A program made the position numbers and the translations under genes. 64,000 nt of DNA from an archaeon (GTDB lineage: Archaea; Iainarchaeota; Iainarchaeia; CSSED10-239). Positions within the stretch are counted from its first letter, which is position 1. Each line of letters starts with the position of its first letter. The notes below the pieces were generated by a model. The model saw nothing but the letters and a program-made list of their open reading frames with translations, was not told the DNA's origin and searched no databases. The stretch covers positions 1 through 64,000 of the forward strand of contig JAKQTP010000212.1 of the NCBI GenBank assembly GCA_029563035.1, in the 5' to 3' direction. Below are positions 44,081-52,232 of this stretch, piece after piece.

Positions 44081-44156
44081 TCTTACCAACTCCTTTTAGT
44101 TTATATAAATATTATGATTAATAGCTTTTATAAAAGTGTAGCTTGTGTAGTGTATG
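44037..44156. repeat. ~120-bp direct repeat, module B
   Basis: Second copy of module A (42972-43094). Hairpin arms here are GTTGGTG (44058-44064) and TACCAAC (44084-44090): relative to copy A an A-T pair has become G-C, and an A-T pair became G-T, so pairing is largely maintained. The palindromic TATA-like CTTTTATAAAAG is unchanged. Confidence 0.8.
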
Positions 44157-44228
44157 TAGGTTACAGGAAGGTAATACCAAAATATAAAAGTATAATAAAC
44201 ACAAGAAAAAAATAAAATATATTTTAAA

Positions 44229-45308
44229 TCATTTTTTAATTGTATAACTTTCTACAATACATTGTATTCTTTTTGCATTTTGATTTTCTTCAAAGTGCTT
44301 TCTTATAGGTTCTAACAATTCATTAATATATTTCGAACTTGATGCTTTTAAATCCATTGGATGAAGCCTTTTCTCTATAAAATCTTTTTCTAAGTTTTCA
44401 TAGCTATAATACACAATATTTCCCCCAAATTTTTCGGACCTTTCTACTTTAAATTCATTTATTCTTTCGAATATAATATATTTACAATATTCCAAAACAG
44501 GGTTATCTTTCACTATTCCCTCAGGACAATAAGCTTTCTTAAATTTCCTATCGATTTCTTCCTTAGTATCAGTCATAAATATTGCAGAATCTGGATTTGA
44601 TTTGGACATCTTTTTTGCTATTGTTGCTTCTGCTCCATCTAACCCATCTATTTTTGGTTCTGTAAGTCCCATAAGCATATGGTGATGTATAGCTATTGGC
44701 TTCTTTAATCCAAGCTTTGGAAATGTTTCTCTTGCAAGAACGTTTACTTTTCTTTGGTCCATCCCAAGTTGAGCAATATCTGCTTTCAAATTCCATATAT
44801 CTGTAGCTTGCATACACGGATAAAATATTTGTGCAGCATTTAATTCTTCTTTATCTGTTCTACCCATAATCTGAGAACATCTTGTTATTCTTACAACAGA
44901 ATTTAATCTTGCAATTTTTAAAACCATTAACCAATAATCTTGATTCATATTCTCAGAAGCCCACAAAAACTCAACATTAGTCATATCCATTCCTGATGCT
45001 TTCCAAACTTCAATAAAATATTCTCCAACTATTTTTATTTTTTCTAAATCTCCGTCCATTTTATTATTCATTAATGCAAACCAATCTGCTACCAAAAACT
45101 TAAAATGAATTCCTGCTTTTGATAGTTTATTTACATTTATTGCTCTCATTAGACCTTGAGCGATATGTATTCTACCAGATGGTTCAAAACCGTCATATGC
45201 AATAATAGGTTTATTGGATTTTAGAAGCTCAATTAATTCTTCTTCTCCAATTATTTCTTCTCCAACTTCTTTAATAAGTTTGAGTCTCTCTTCTATTGTT
45301 AAGTTCAT
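44229..45308 (-). CDS. tyrS: Tyrosyl-tRNA synthetase, archaeal/eukaryotic type
   Basis: A 359-residue class I synthetase. The HIGH-like motif is FEPSGRIHIAQG and the KMSKS motif is AKKMSKSNPDSAIFM. IIAYDGFEPSG, FKFLVADWFALMNN and YPCMQATDIW...QLGMDQRKV build the tyrosine pocket. Short length without the bacterial S4 domain fits the archaeal form, which recognises the C1-G72 pair, present in the nearby tRNA-Tyr. The gene lies between a tRNA-Tyr fragment and the intact tRNA-Tyr gene, together with a radical SAM gene. ATG at 45308; the AT-rich stretch before it has little room for a long leader. Confidence 0.95.
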   Translation of the reverse strand: MNLTIEERLKLIKEVGEEIIGEEELIELLKSNKPIIAYDGFEPSGRIHIAQGLMRAINVNKLSKAGIHFKFLVADWFALMNNKMDGDLEKIKIVGEYFIEVWKASGMDMTNVEFLWASENMNQDYWLMVLKIARLNSVVRITRCSQIMGRTDKEELNAAQIFYPCMQATDIWNLKADIAQLGMDQRKVNVLARETFPKLGLKKPIAIHHHMLMGLTEPKIDGLDGAEATIAKKMSKSNPDSAIFMTDTKEEIDRKFKKAYCPEGIVKDNPVLEYCKYIIFERINEFKVERSEKFGGNIVYYSYENLEKDFIEKRLHPMDLKASSSKYINELLEPIRKHFEENQNAKRIQCIVESYTIKK

Positions 45309-45352
45309 AATATTCTTTTTTATTATTTTATGTAATAGATATACAAATTCAT

Positions 45353-46525
45353 TTATTTAGAATCGTTATATTTTAATTGTGTTTTAGTTTTTAATTCATC
45401 TAAATTATTTAACCATTTCGGGTGTCTCTTTGAAAAATCAATACTTTTTATATAAAAAGAAGATATGTTATTTGGTAAAAATGGATATATTTCTTTTTCA
45501 GAAATGTGCATTAAAGAGCAAGCGTTTAAATCTGGTTTAATGAACGAATTAGAAAGCACCTTTGCTTCGCCTCTACACCCCCCTAAACACAATTTAAAAT
45601 ATCTACAATTTATACATTCCTTTAAATCACTATATTTAATTTTATTAAAATCTAATTTAGTTTTTTTAATTAAAATGTCGTTATAACTATTTAAATCTAC
45701 TTTTCCAATAATAATATCTTGACTTGGTATTGATGGGCATAAAATATATTTTTTATCAGAGGTAATGAAAATACATTTGTCTATTTTATAACTACAAGGG
45801 TTCTCATTTATATTAATTGAATAAGCTGTGTTTTTATTTAATTTTGAATTAAATACTTTATATATTTTAAAGTAAAATGGTTTTTTATCCTTATAATATT
45901 CAATAATTACTTTTCTTAATGCAATGCCTATTTTTGAATAATCTGCAGCAAAATGGCCTTTATATGCTGCAAGTCGGCCTCTAAGTTGAGGGAAATCTAT
46001 GTGCCATTCGTCTACACCAACGTCTTTTAATTTTTTATAAAGACAAAGCAAATCATCTATTGATTTTTTATTTAATAAGGTGTTAATTTTTATTAGTACA
46101 TCACAATTTTTTTTAATCTTTTTTATGTTTTTTAATATTTTAATAGAATTACTATTTGTTCTATAAAAATCGTGAGATTCTAATCCATCAATAGTAACTG
46201 TTAATTTAGTAATATATTTATTTATTAATTCTATATTTTTTTTCTTTGCGATTAATGTGCCATTTGAATAAACTTCTACAAAACAGCCACTACATTCTTG
46301 TAGAATTAAATTAAAATCTTTCTTAACAAATGGCTCTCCGCCAGTAAAAAGAAAGGATGTACATTTCTTTTTTCTTGCATCACGTATTATTTTAATTATT
46401 TCCGTTGTAGAAATTTCAGTGTCTATTTTTTCTTTTTTATTTAAATAACCTCTACAACAATAAAAACAGTGTAAATTACATTTGCCAGTAATCTCAAAAG
46501 ATACTCTTTTTATATTTGATACCAT
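45353..46525 (-). CDS. Radical SAM/SPASM protein, candidate peptide-modifying enzyme
   Basis: A 390-residue protein. The radical SAM motif is C16-x3-C20-x2-C23 (GKCNLHCFYCCRG), followed by FLFTGGEPF for SAM binding. The C-terminal SPASM-type region carries auxiliary cluster Cys: Cys304, Cys307, Cys313, Cys317 (CINCRYFKLCLGGCRGE) and Cys336, plus upstream Cys in ENPCSYKIDKC. Such enzymes (PqqE, MftC, AlbA, anSME) modify peptides or proteins. A 23-residue peptide gene lies 20 bases upstream on the same strand, which makes a RiPP-like pairing plausible. No RRE-type peptide-binding domain is obvious at the N-terminus. Substrate unproven. Confidence 0.8.
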   Translation of the reverse strand: MVSNIKRVSFEITGKCNLHCFYCCRGYLNKKEKIDTEISTTEIIKIIRDARKKKCTSFLFTGGEPFVKKDFNLILQECSGCFVEVYSNGTLIAKKKNIELINKYITKLTVTIDGLESHDFYRTNSNSIKILKNIKKIKKNCDVLIKINTLLNKKSIDDLLCLYKKLKDVGVDEWHIDFPQLRGRLAAYKGHFAADYSKIGIALRKVIIEYYKDKKPFYFKIYKVFNSKLNKNTAYSININENPCSYKIDKCIFITSDKKYILCPSIPSQDIIIGKVDLNSYNDILIKKTKLDFNKIKYSDLKECINCRYFKLCLGGCRGEAKVLSNSFIKPDLNACSLMHISEKEIYPFLPNNISSFYIKSIDFSKRHPKWLNNLDELKTKTQLKYNDSK

Positions 46526-46545
46526 AATATATCTAATTTTTAGAA

Positions 46546-46617
46546 TTAATCATAGTGGTCTTTTAAACTTTCTACTTTCCCTTTTTTTAAAGGGTCTTTT
46601 TTATTTTTTTTCTTCAT
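46546..46617 (-). CDS. Small Lys-rich peptide, candidate radical SAM substrate
   Basis: A 23-residue ORF directly upstream of the radical SAM/SPASM gene (20-base gap, same strand). It has a clean GGAG ribosome binding site six bases before the ATG and a TATA-rich region upstream. The first half is basic (KKKNKKDPLKKGK) and could be a leader; the second half holds Glu16, Ser17, His21 and a near-terminal Tyr22 (VESLKDHYD), all possible modification sites. PqqA, substrate of the SPASM enzyme PqqE, is of the same size and is crosslinked between a Glu and a Tyr, but no homology is claimed. Chance ORF remains possible. Confidence 0.45.
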   Translation of the reverse strand: MKKKNKKDPLKKGKVESLKDHYD

Positions 46618-46724
46618 ATATAAATCTCCATTAATTTTAATATATAATATATTATAGTAGTAAAGATTTTAAATATACGTGTATTTAAAACTCGTAACTT
46701 ATTCCTGCCAACTTGGAGTCGGAT

Positions 46725-46849
46725 TCCCTCCTCCCAGATTCGGACTGGGGATCTTCCGGTCACTGCCTTTCTTTGCTATCTTACAATAACAAAAATAGTG
46801 TGTTACTAAAGTCTACAGCCGGACGCACTAACCACTATGCTAAGGAGGG
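46725..46849 (-). tRNA. tRNA-Tyr (GTA) with intron
   Basis: Full cloverleaf: acceptor CCCTCCT/AGGAGGG with C1-G72 pair and A73, D arm GCATAGTGGTTAGTGC, anticodon stem TCCGG/CCGGA with loop CTGTAG|A, T arm CCCAG/CTGGG. The anticodon is GTA. A 52-base intron (46761-46812) sits in the canonical archaeal place, between positions 37 and 38. Mature length is 73. The TyrRS gene lies 1.4 kb away on the same strand and a 3' fragment of this tRNA lies at 44001. Confidence 0.95.
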
Positions 46850-46931
46850 CTTATTCCTTATTTTGCTTGATATTATATTTAAGAAAGAAAAATTATATAA
46901 ATAGCTACTACTTTGCAATTATATAAAAACT

Positions 46932-47357
46932 TTATTTCTTCTTCATTAGCTTTTTGTTTGCAGGAAAGACTATGTGATGTGCACCAATTACTATTTTCTT
47001 TTCATTTGCATATTTCTCTATGAGATAAACCTTTAGAAGTTCTGTGTAAGCGTCTTTTTCATCCTTCTTTTCAAGATCCTTTGGCATAAAATCTGTGATT
47101 ATTTTTTTTATAGCCCTAGAGTTGACTTCTTCTAAAAATTGTCCAAGATTAAGTGAATAAAGGTTTTTGGTCTTTTCTTCAAAGCCTTTGATATCTATGA
47201 TTTTGCCAACATAATCTTTAATCTTTTGAGAAGTAGTAAACTGAATACTTGTAAGAAATTCAATTACTTCCTTGGGCCCCACATCTTTATCTATTGTTAG
47301 CTTCTTTATAGAAACAAACTTATCAAAATTTGCAATAAACTGTATAGATTCATCCAT
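46932..47357 (-). CDS. Unknown small soluble protein
   Basis: A 141-residue mixed alpha/beta protein (DESIQFIANFDKFVSIKKLTIDK, GPKEVIEFLTSIQFTTSQKI), moderately charged, ending in AHHIVFPANKKLMKKK with a basic tip. No Cys and no recognised motif. The gene starts close to a TATA-like promoter and ends 83 bases from tRNA-Tyr. I do not recognise a family. Confidence 0.5.
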   Translation of the reverse strand: MDESIQFIANFDKFVSIKKLTIDKDVGPKEVIEFLTSIQFTTSQKIKDYVGKIIDIKGFEEKTKNLYSLNLGQFLEEVNSRAIKKIITDFMPKDLEKKDEKDAYTELLKVYLIEKYANEKKIVIGAHHIVFPANKKLMKKK

Positions 47358-47431
47358 ATCTTATCTTTTCTCCATTTTATTTTATTTATTGTAAGCTAGA
47401 TTTATTTATAAATATAATGTTATTTTTTCAA

Positions 47432-48238
47432 TTAATCTCTGCCTTTCCAAATTTTAGCACTATCTGTAAAATACAATTTTATTTCACCAGATGGTAATCT
47501 TTCTAAAAAGACATTACCTCTCGTAGATATATCAGTAACATCTAATTTGTTTTCTGCAAACCATCGTGCTTTAGAAAGATTGCGATTTATGTGTTTAATT
47601 TCTTGTCTAGTTAATAACCTGTTTCTTAGTGCAGTTTCATAATTTAACAAATTTGTAAAATCATATACTATTATATTGTAAAAAGGGCTATTTAATTTCT
47701 TATTTCCTGGTCCCCAAATTGCAAATTGTGGTCTAATTATATTAAATCCTTCTGCTTCTAATATTTTTTGGCTTTCAAATTCATTAATGCTTGGGTAATT
47801 TCCAATATCGTATTTTTTACCTAATTTTAAAAAATACTCTCTATGTTTATTTGTTGTTTTATCAAAATAACTCAATTTATATGTTCCAATATTATTCCTA
47901 CCTGAATTAGAGTCAGGATTTAATCTGCTTAGATGCATCTTATATTTAGAATTCTCAATAACCGGTGTTTTGCTATCAAACAATAAATTTTCAACAACTT
48001 TAACAATTTCAGGATATCGTTTCAATTGCCCTCTTGCTTCTTTTGATAAAGCAATTGTGTGTTCACCTTTTTTTAACAAATAATATGCATCTTTATTATA
48101 TTTATAGTCCACTCTTTTTAATTCAAATTTTTTGGTTTTTCTTGTTCTTACTACTTTTACTCTTTTATTAGCTGGATCTTTGTATTTTATGTTTGGTTTT
48201 TGTGGTTTATTCAAACGTAATTTAAATAATTTAAACAT
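47432..48238 (-). CDS. Degenerate protein kinase-like protein, basic N-terminal tail (paralog 2)
   Basis: A 268-residue protein. Residues 1-45 are a basic tail (LRLNKPQKPNIKYKDPANKR). Kinase-like landmarks: Lys138 in YFLKLGKKY, Glu153/Glu155 in INEFESQKIL, hinge NIIVYDFTNLL, catalytic-loop-like VTDISTRGNVF with Asp236 and Asn242, and Asp259 in LYFTDSAKI replacing DFG. The order and spacing agree with 42103 and 61896. Upstream of the kinase part is a ~90-residue region shared in style with 61896 (SKEARGQLKRYPEIVKVV against YGKQVVRENPGLLKAVYEL). Divergent from the patatin-like gene. Confidence 0.6.
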   Translation of the reverse strand: MFKLFKLRLNKPQKPNIKYKDPANKRVKVVRTRKTKKFELKRVDYKYNKDAYYLLKKGEHTIALSKEARGQLKRYPEIVKVVENLLFDSKTPVIENSKYKMHLSRLNPDSNSGRNNIGTYKLSYFDKTTNKHREYFLKLGKKYDIGNYPSINEFESQKILEAEGFNIIRPQFAIWGPGNKKLNSPFYNIIVYDFTNLLNYETALRNRLLTRQEIKHINRNLSKARWFAENKLDVTDISTRGNVFLERLPSGEIKLYFTDSAKIWKGRD

Positions 48239-48351
48239 AAAATCACAATTATAATTTTACATATTGTCTTATGGCCTTTGATAAATCTTTAAGCCCCTCT
48301 AAAGAATAAATAAAGAAAGCAAATATAAATATTATTGTTATATCTTTTAAT

Positions 48352-49219
48352 ATGGAAAGAGACACAATACTAATTATTGAAGGCGGAGCAATGAGCGGTG
48401 TATTTGCTGCGGGTGTGTTAACTGCCTTCTATAAGAAAGATGTTTACCCAAGAATCCATAGCATCTATGCCGTTTCTGCTGGTGCTCATAATGCTGCTTA
48501 TTTTTTATCTAAACAAGTTACCTTGGCTTCAGATGTATATACCAGACAATTAGTCTCAAAAAGAGCTAAATTTCTAAACATGGATGTTTTTGAAATGCTC
48601 CACAAGGTAAAAAACCTAATATTATATAAAAAAAGCTTACAGCTAATGGATTTAGAAGTACTTAAAGAAATTGAAAGAATAAAACACAAACTTGATGTTG
48701 ACGAAATTAAAAAAAGCAAGATTAATTTCTATGTTAAGGTCTATGACACTAACCAGCTAAAACCATTATTTATTAATGCTAAAGAAAATACCCTAGATAT
48801 TGTAGAAGTTTCTTCATATCTGGCTCCTTATATCTCTCTTAAAACCAAATATAAAAATCTTTATGATGGCGAACAAATACCTAACGACAAGTTTCTAGAA
48901 GTAGTTAAAGACAACAGAGATAAAAAGATCATCTGGATCATGAATGAGAAAAAAAACTCTTGCTAATAAGATTTTAAGCAGCCCATTTGCTTTGCTTAAT
49001 CTATTTACTAAATCTCTTTATTTTGGCTTGCCTTTTTTCTTACATTCTATCTATCATGTCTTTGAAGAACCCACAATAGAAGATATACAAAAATATTCAA
49101 ATGTAACTATAATTTACCCTGAAGGCAATGTTAGAAAACTAACTAAAATTTCATCAAACAGAAAAAATCTACTTAAACTTTATCAAGAAGGGTTATTAAA
49201 AGGCAAAAGGGCATTTTAA
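48352..49219 (+). pseudogene. Patatin-like phospholipase, split by frameshift at an A8 tract
   Basis: The first frame (48352-48966) has the patatin landmarks: EGGAMSGVFAAGVLTAF (oxyanion loop), YAVSAGAHNAAYF with the nucleophile Ser (G-x-S-x-G has Ala for the first Gly) and LYDGEQIP with the catalytic Asp. It ends early at NEKKNSC. The expected C-terminal part continues in the next frame (48944-49219; KTLANKILSSPF ... LYQEGLLKGKRAF). The switch falls at eight A (48949-48956); seven would restore one frame giving ~288 residues, the normal length. It may be a pseudogene, a sequencing or assembly slip, or polymerase/ribosome slippage. Family enzymes release fatty acids from lipids. Confidence 0.7.
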
Positions 49220-49225
49220 TAAAAT

Positions 49226-49467
49226 TATAGTAGTTGGCTATAAGCCACTTTCTGTACTAAATTGGCAATTTGTCTAAGCGGAAGTTGATTTCCTTGCACT
49301 AGAATTATCTTCTGCATCTTTCAGCCTCTCTTTCTGTCCATCAGTTCTACACATCATTTGTTAAGACAAAAAGCCGTTGTATTCTCTATTCAGAAAATAA
49401 TATTAGCCTAGTGAGTGGACTTTCCTTTTGGAATAAAATTCCAAATGCCAAAACACCAACTACTATA
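49226..49467 (-). ncRNA. rnpB: RNase P RNA, compact archaeal form
   Basis: Minus strand. Near the 5' end is GGAAAGTCCACTCAC (the CR-I/P4 half) and near the 3' end ACAGAAAGTGGCTTATAG (the CR-V/P4 half with the universal ACAGAA...GGCTTAT). The ends form a 12-bp P1 helix: 49226-49237 pairs with 49456-49467 (TAGTAGTTGG with CCAACTACTA plus two A-T pairs). The RNA is the catalytic part of RNase P, which trims tRNA 5' leaders. About 242 nt is short for archaea, where 300 or more is usual. It starts six bases from the stop of the patatin-like gene. Confidence 0.93.
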
Positions 49468-49599
49468 TATAAATAAGGAGAAAATGATAATAAAAAGCTT
49501 TACTTTTTATCTAATTTTTAAATTAAGCGATGTTTCTTAAAAGCATAAAAATAATAGAAAATCAAAAGAAATATAAATTGTATAATTAAATAAATATTT

Positions 49600-50739
49600 A
49601 TGACTACAGCAATATATGCATTCTCTGGAGATCCAATTACTTTTGGACATATAGATATAATAAAAAGAACAGCTAAAGTTTTTGATAAAGTAGTTGTAGG
49701 AATTGGGATCAATCCTAGCAAAAACTATTTATTTACTCTTGAAGAAAGGTTTTCTCTTGCCAAAAAAGCATTAGCAAGGCTAGATAATGTAAAGGTTGTG
49801 TCTTTTTCAGGACTTTTGGTGGATTTTGCCTATGAAAATGATATAGATGTTATAGTTAAAGGAATAAGAAATTCTGCAGATTTTGATTATGAGAATATTT
49901 TACATCAAGTAGGAGATAGTCAAAAATTAGGTATTGATACATTTATTCTTTTTGCCAGGCCTGAACTAGCTCATGTAAGTTCAAGTGCGGTAAAAAGCAT
50001 TCAAAAAGAACAAGGATTTGTACATGATTATGTGACCTTAGAGGTTAAGCAAGAGATTGAAAGAAAAATATCTAATCAATATATTTTAGGAGTAACTGGA
50101 GAAATAGGAAGTGGAAAATCATTTATATGTGAACAAATCCTAAAACTATGTAAGGAAAAAGGGGTAGAAGCACATAACATAGAATTAGATCATATAAGTC
50201 ATAAGATTCTTTCAGAATTAAAAGATGAAAAATATGAAAAAATTAGAAATCAACTAATTAAAACTTTTGGGATGAAAATAAAGAAACAAGATGGCACAAT
50301 AGACAGAAAAATTCTTGGAGAGATAGTATTTAATAATAATGAAAAATTAAAACAATTAAATGAAATAATGTATACTCCAATACTTGTAAGACTAAGAAAA
50401 GAAATATATGGAAAGAAAGGGCTAATAATAATTAATGCAGCATTAATTGCAGAATCTAATCTTACTTTCCTTAGTAATAATAATACATTAATTATCAAAG
50501 TAGATAAAGAAACACAAAAACAAAGATTGCTTTCTAGAGAATTAACTATTGAACAAATAAATAGAAGATTAAATAGTCAATTAAATTATACACAGAAGAA
50601 AAAAAGCCTAGAAGAGGCAATTAAAAAATATAATCACGGAAAACTTTGGATTTATGATAATTCTGTTGATTATAATGAAAATAAAGATAACCTAAATAAA
50701 ATAGTTGACGATATTATAAAAGAATTAAAAATAAAATGA
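49600..50739 (+). CDS. Fused phosphopantetheine adenylyltransferase-dephospho-CoA kinase
   Basis: A 379-residue bifunctional enzyme for the last two steps of coenzyme A synthesis. Residues 1-155 are a bacterial-type CoaD: FSGDPITFGHIDIIKRT with the T-x-G-H motif, NPSKNYLFTLEER, VKGIRNSADFDYE and LAHVSSSAVKSI. Residues ~160-379 are CoaE: P-loop GEIGSGKS (167-174), IELDHISHKIL, and a C-terminal kinase lid. Archaea normally have a separate, distantly related PPAT, so this bacterial-type CoaD and its fusion, as in animal COASY but with different domain sequence context, are unusual. The stop overlaps the next gene by four bases. Confidence 0.85.
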   Translation: MTTAIYAFSGDPITFGHIDIIKRTAKVFDKVVVGIGINPSKNYLFTLEERFSLAKKALARLDNVKVVSFSGLLVDFAYENDIDVIVKGIRNSADFDYENILHQVGDSQKLGIDTFILFARPELAHVSSSAVKSIQKEQGFVHDYVTLEVKQEIERKISNQYILGVTGEIGSGKSFICEQILKLCKEKGVEAHNIELDHISHKILSELKDEKYEKIRNQLIKTFGMKIKKQDGTIDRKILGEIVFNNNEKLKQLNEIMYTPILVRLRKEIYGKKGLIIINAALIAESNLTFLSNNNTLIIKVDKETQKQRLLSRELTIEQINRRLNSQLNYTQKKKSLEEAIKKYNHGKLWIYDNSVDYNENKDNLNKIVDDIIKELKIK

Positions 50740-51356
50740 AATCTAAATTTATAAAGTTATGGAAAAAAATAGGTGCAAAAAGCAATCCTTTTACAGAATA
50801 TAATAAGCTAGATACACTTTATTCTAAGAAAAGACATTATCATAATTTATCACATATAAGAATGTGTTTAAATGAACTAAATTTTATAAAAAAACAAAAA
50901 AATACTAAATATGATTTTGATTCAATAGAGCTTGCTATTTGGTATCACGATATTATCTATGATCCAAAAATGGATAATAACGAAGAAAAATCTGCAGAAT
51001 TTGTGACTAATGTTTTAAAGAACGCAAATTTATCTATAAAGATAATAAATAAAGTTGAAGCACTAGTTCTTTCTACAAAACATAATTGCTTTTCTAGAAA
51101 AAAAGATGAAAGATTATTACAAGATATTGATATATGTATTTTTGGTCAATCTAGGAAAATATTTGAAAAATATGAAAAAAATATTATAAAAGAATATTCT
51201 TGGGTGCCTTTAAAAAAATATAAAGAAGGTCGACTAAAAGTACTTTGCTATTTTTTAAATAAACCAAATATTTACAACACTAAAATATTCAGAAAAAAAT
51301 ATGAACAAAAAGCCAGAAATAATCTAAAAAGATCTATACAAAAACTAAATATTTGA
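50736..51356 (+). CDS. HD-superfamily metal-dependent phosphohydrolase (COG4339-like)
   Basis: A 206-residue protein. RHYHNLSHIRMCL near residue 32, AIWYHDIIYDP with the HD pair near 68, and LLQDIDICIFG with the distal Asp form the metal site of the COG4339 HD group. Substrate unknown; these proteins probably hydrolyse phosphoesters or nucleotides. Its ATG overlaps the stop of the CoaD-CoaE fusion (ATGA), so the two are coupled. Basic C-terminal helix (KARNNLKRSIQKL). Confidence 0.8.
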   Translation: MKSKFIKLWKKIGAKSNPFTEYNKLDTLYSKKRHYHNLSHIRMCLNELNFIKKQKNTKYDFDSIELAIWYHDIIYDPKMDNNEEKSAEFVTNVLKNANLSIKIINKVEALVLSTKHNCFSRKKDERLLQDIDICIFGQSRKIFEKYEKNIIKEYSWVPLKKYKEGRLKVLCYFLNKPNIYNTKIFRKKYEQKARNNLKRSIQKLNI

Positions 51357-51411
51357 TAGTTTAGACTATAAACTTCTTTTAGTGCCAATTAGAGGAATAA
51401 AAAGTTAAGCT

Positions 51412-52158
51412 TTACTTTTTATCCTGTTGGTAATCTGCAATCAACGAATAATAAGAACAGGTTATTGTGTATATTAAAATCGAAACCAACAAATTTGCAA
51501 AGATTGAGGATGCTGTTTCGTTAAATAAAGAAGCAATTATCCATAAGTATCCAACAATTGCAACACCCAATACCCCATATCCTAAACAGAACATTAATAT
51601 TGTAAAATAATCTTTAGTAAATATTGCTTTAAAGTTTTTAGATATCATAAAATTTTCTGAAAATTTATTTGTTTTAAAGCTTCTGACCATGCCAATAACT
51701 TTCATAAATTCCAATATCATTACTATAAAACCAAATAATAAAAACAAAAGTAATATGGTTGCTAATGTGACACTAGATGAACTATAGATTATTGTTTCAA
51801 GACTCAAATCAGTAAGCTCTCCAATATTTGCGGTTATAAAAACAGAAATTAATAATGCCCCTAAAACAATTACTGCAATTTCTATAAGCAAATATATAAA
51901 TGACATTAATAAATAAATACCAGAGTTTTTCAATATTAATTTGTAAGATGTTTTAATATTTTTTAATTTCCCATAGATCTTTATTCCAATCACTCCACCT
52001 ACAATTATTAATAATAAAAACAAAGAAACAAAAGAGATTGTTGAACTTTGTAAAGCATTTGATATAGAGTATATAATTATAAGTACAAAAATAAATAACA
52101 AATAATACCACTTAATTCCATTATATCCATAAAATATTGATTTTTTAAAGTCTATCAT
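51412..52158 (-). CDS. Six-pass membrane protein, DUF4013-like
   Basis: A 248-residue hydrophobic protein with about six membrane segments (17-36, 43-62, 80-112, 132-156, 190-212, 215-238). A conserved-looking cytoplasmic segment after the fourth helix (FKTNKFSENFMISKNFKAIFTKDYF) and the overall length resemble the DUF4013 family of archaeal membrane proteins, but the match is by eye only. Function unknown. Stands alone between the HD-protein gene and the tRNA-Ala units. Confidence 0.5.
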   Translation of the reverse strand: MIDFKKSIFYGYNGIKWYYLLFIFVLIIIYSISNALQSSTISFVSLFLLLIIVGGVIGIKIYGKLKNIKTSYKLILKNSGIYLLMSFIYLLIEIAVIVLGALLISVFITANIGELTDLSLETIIYSSSSVTLATILLLFLLFGFIVMILEFMKVIGMVRSFKTNKFSENFMISKNFKAIFTKDYFTILMFCLGYGVLGVAIVGYLWIIASLFNETASSIFANLLVSILIYTITCSYYSLIADYQQDKK

Positions 52159-52232
52159 TTTATCACATTTTTTTATATATATAGAATTAAATAATTTAAA
52201 AAGCTATCTAAATATAGAAATTAGAAATATTA

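Noticed and set aside
45353..46525. Radical SAM gene as the third member of the AmmeMemoRadiSam system with 60058-61476
   Set aside because: It has a SPASM-type auxiliary cluster region and lies 14 kb away; the AmmeMemo partner lacks SPASM.
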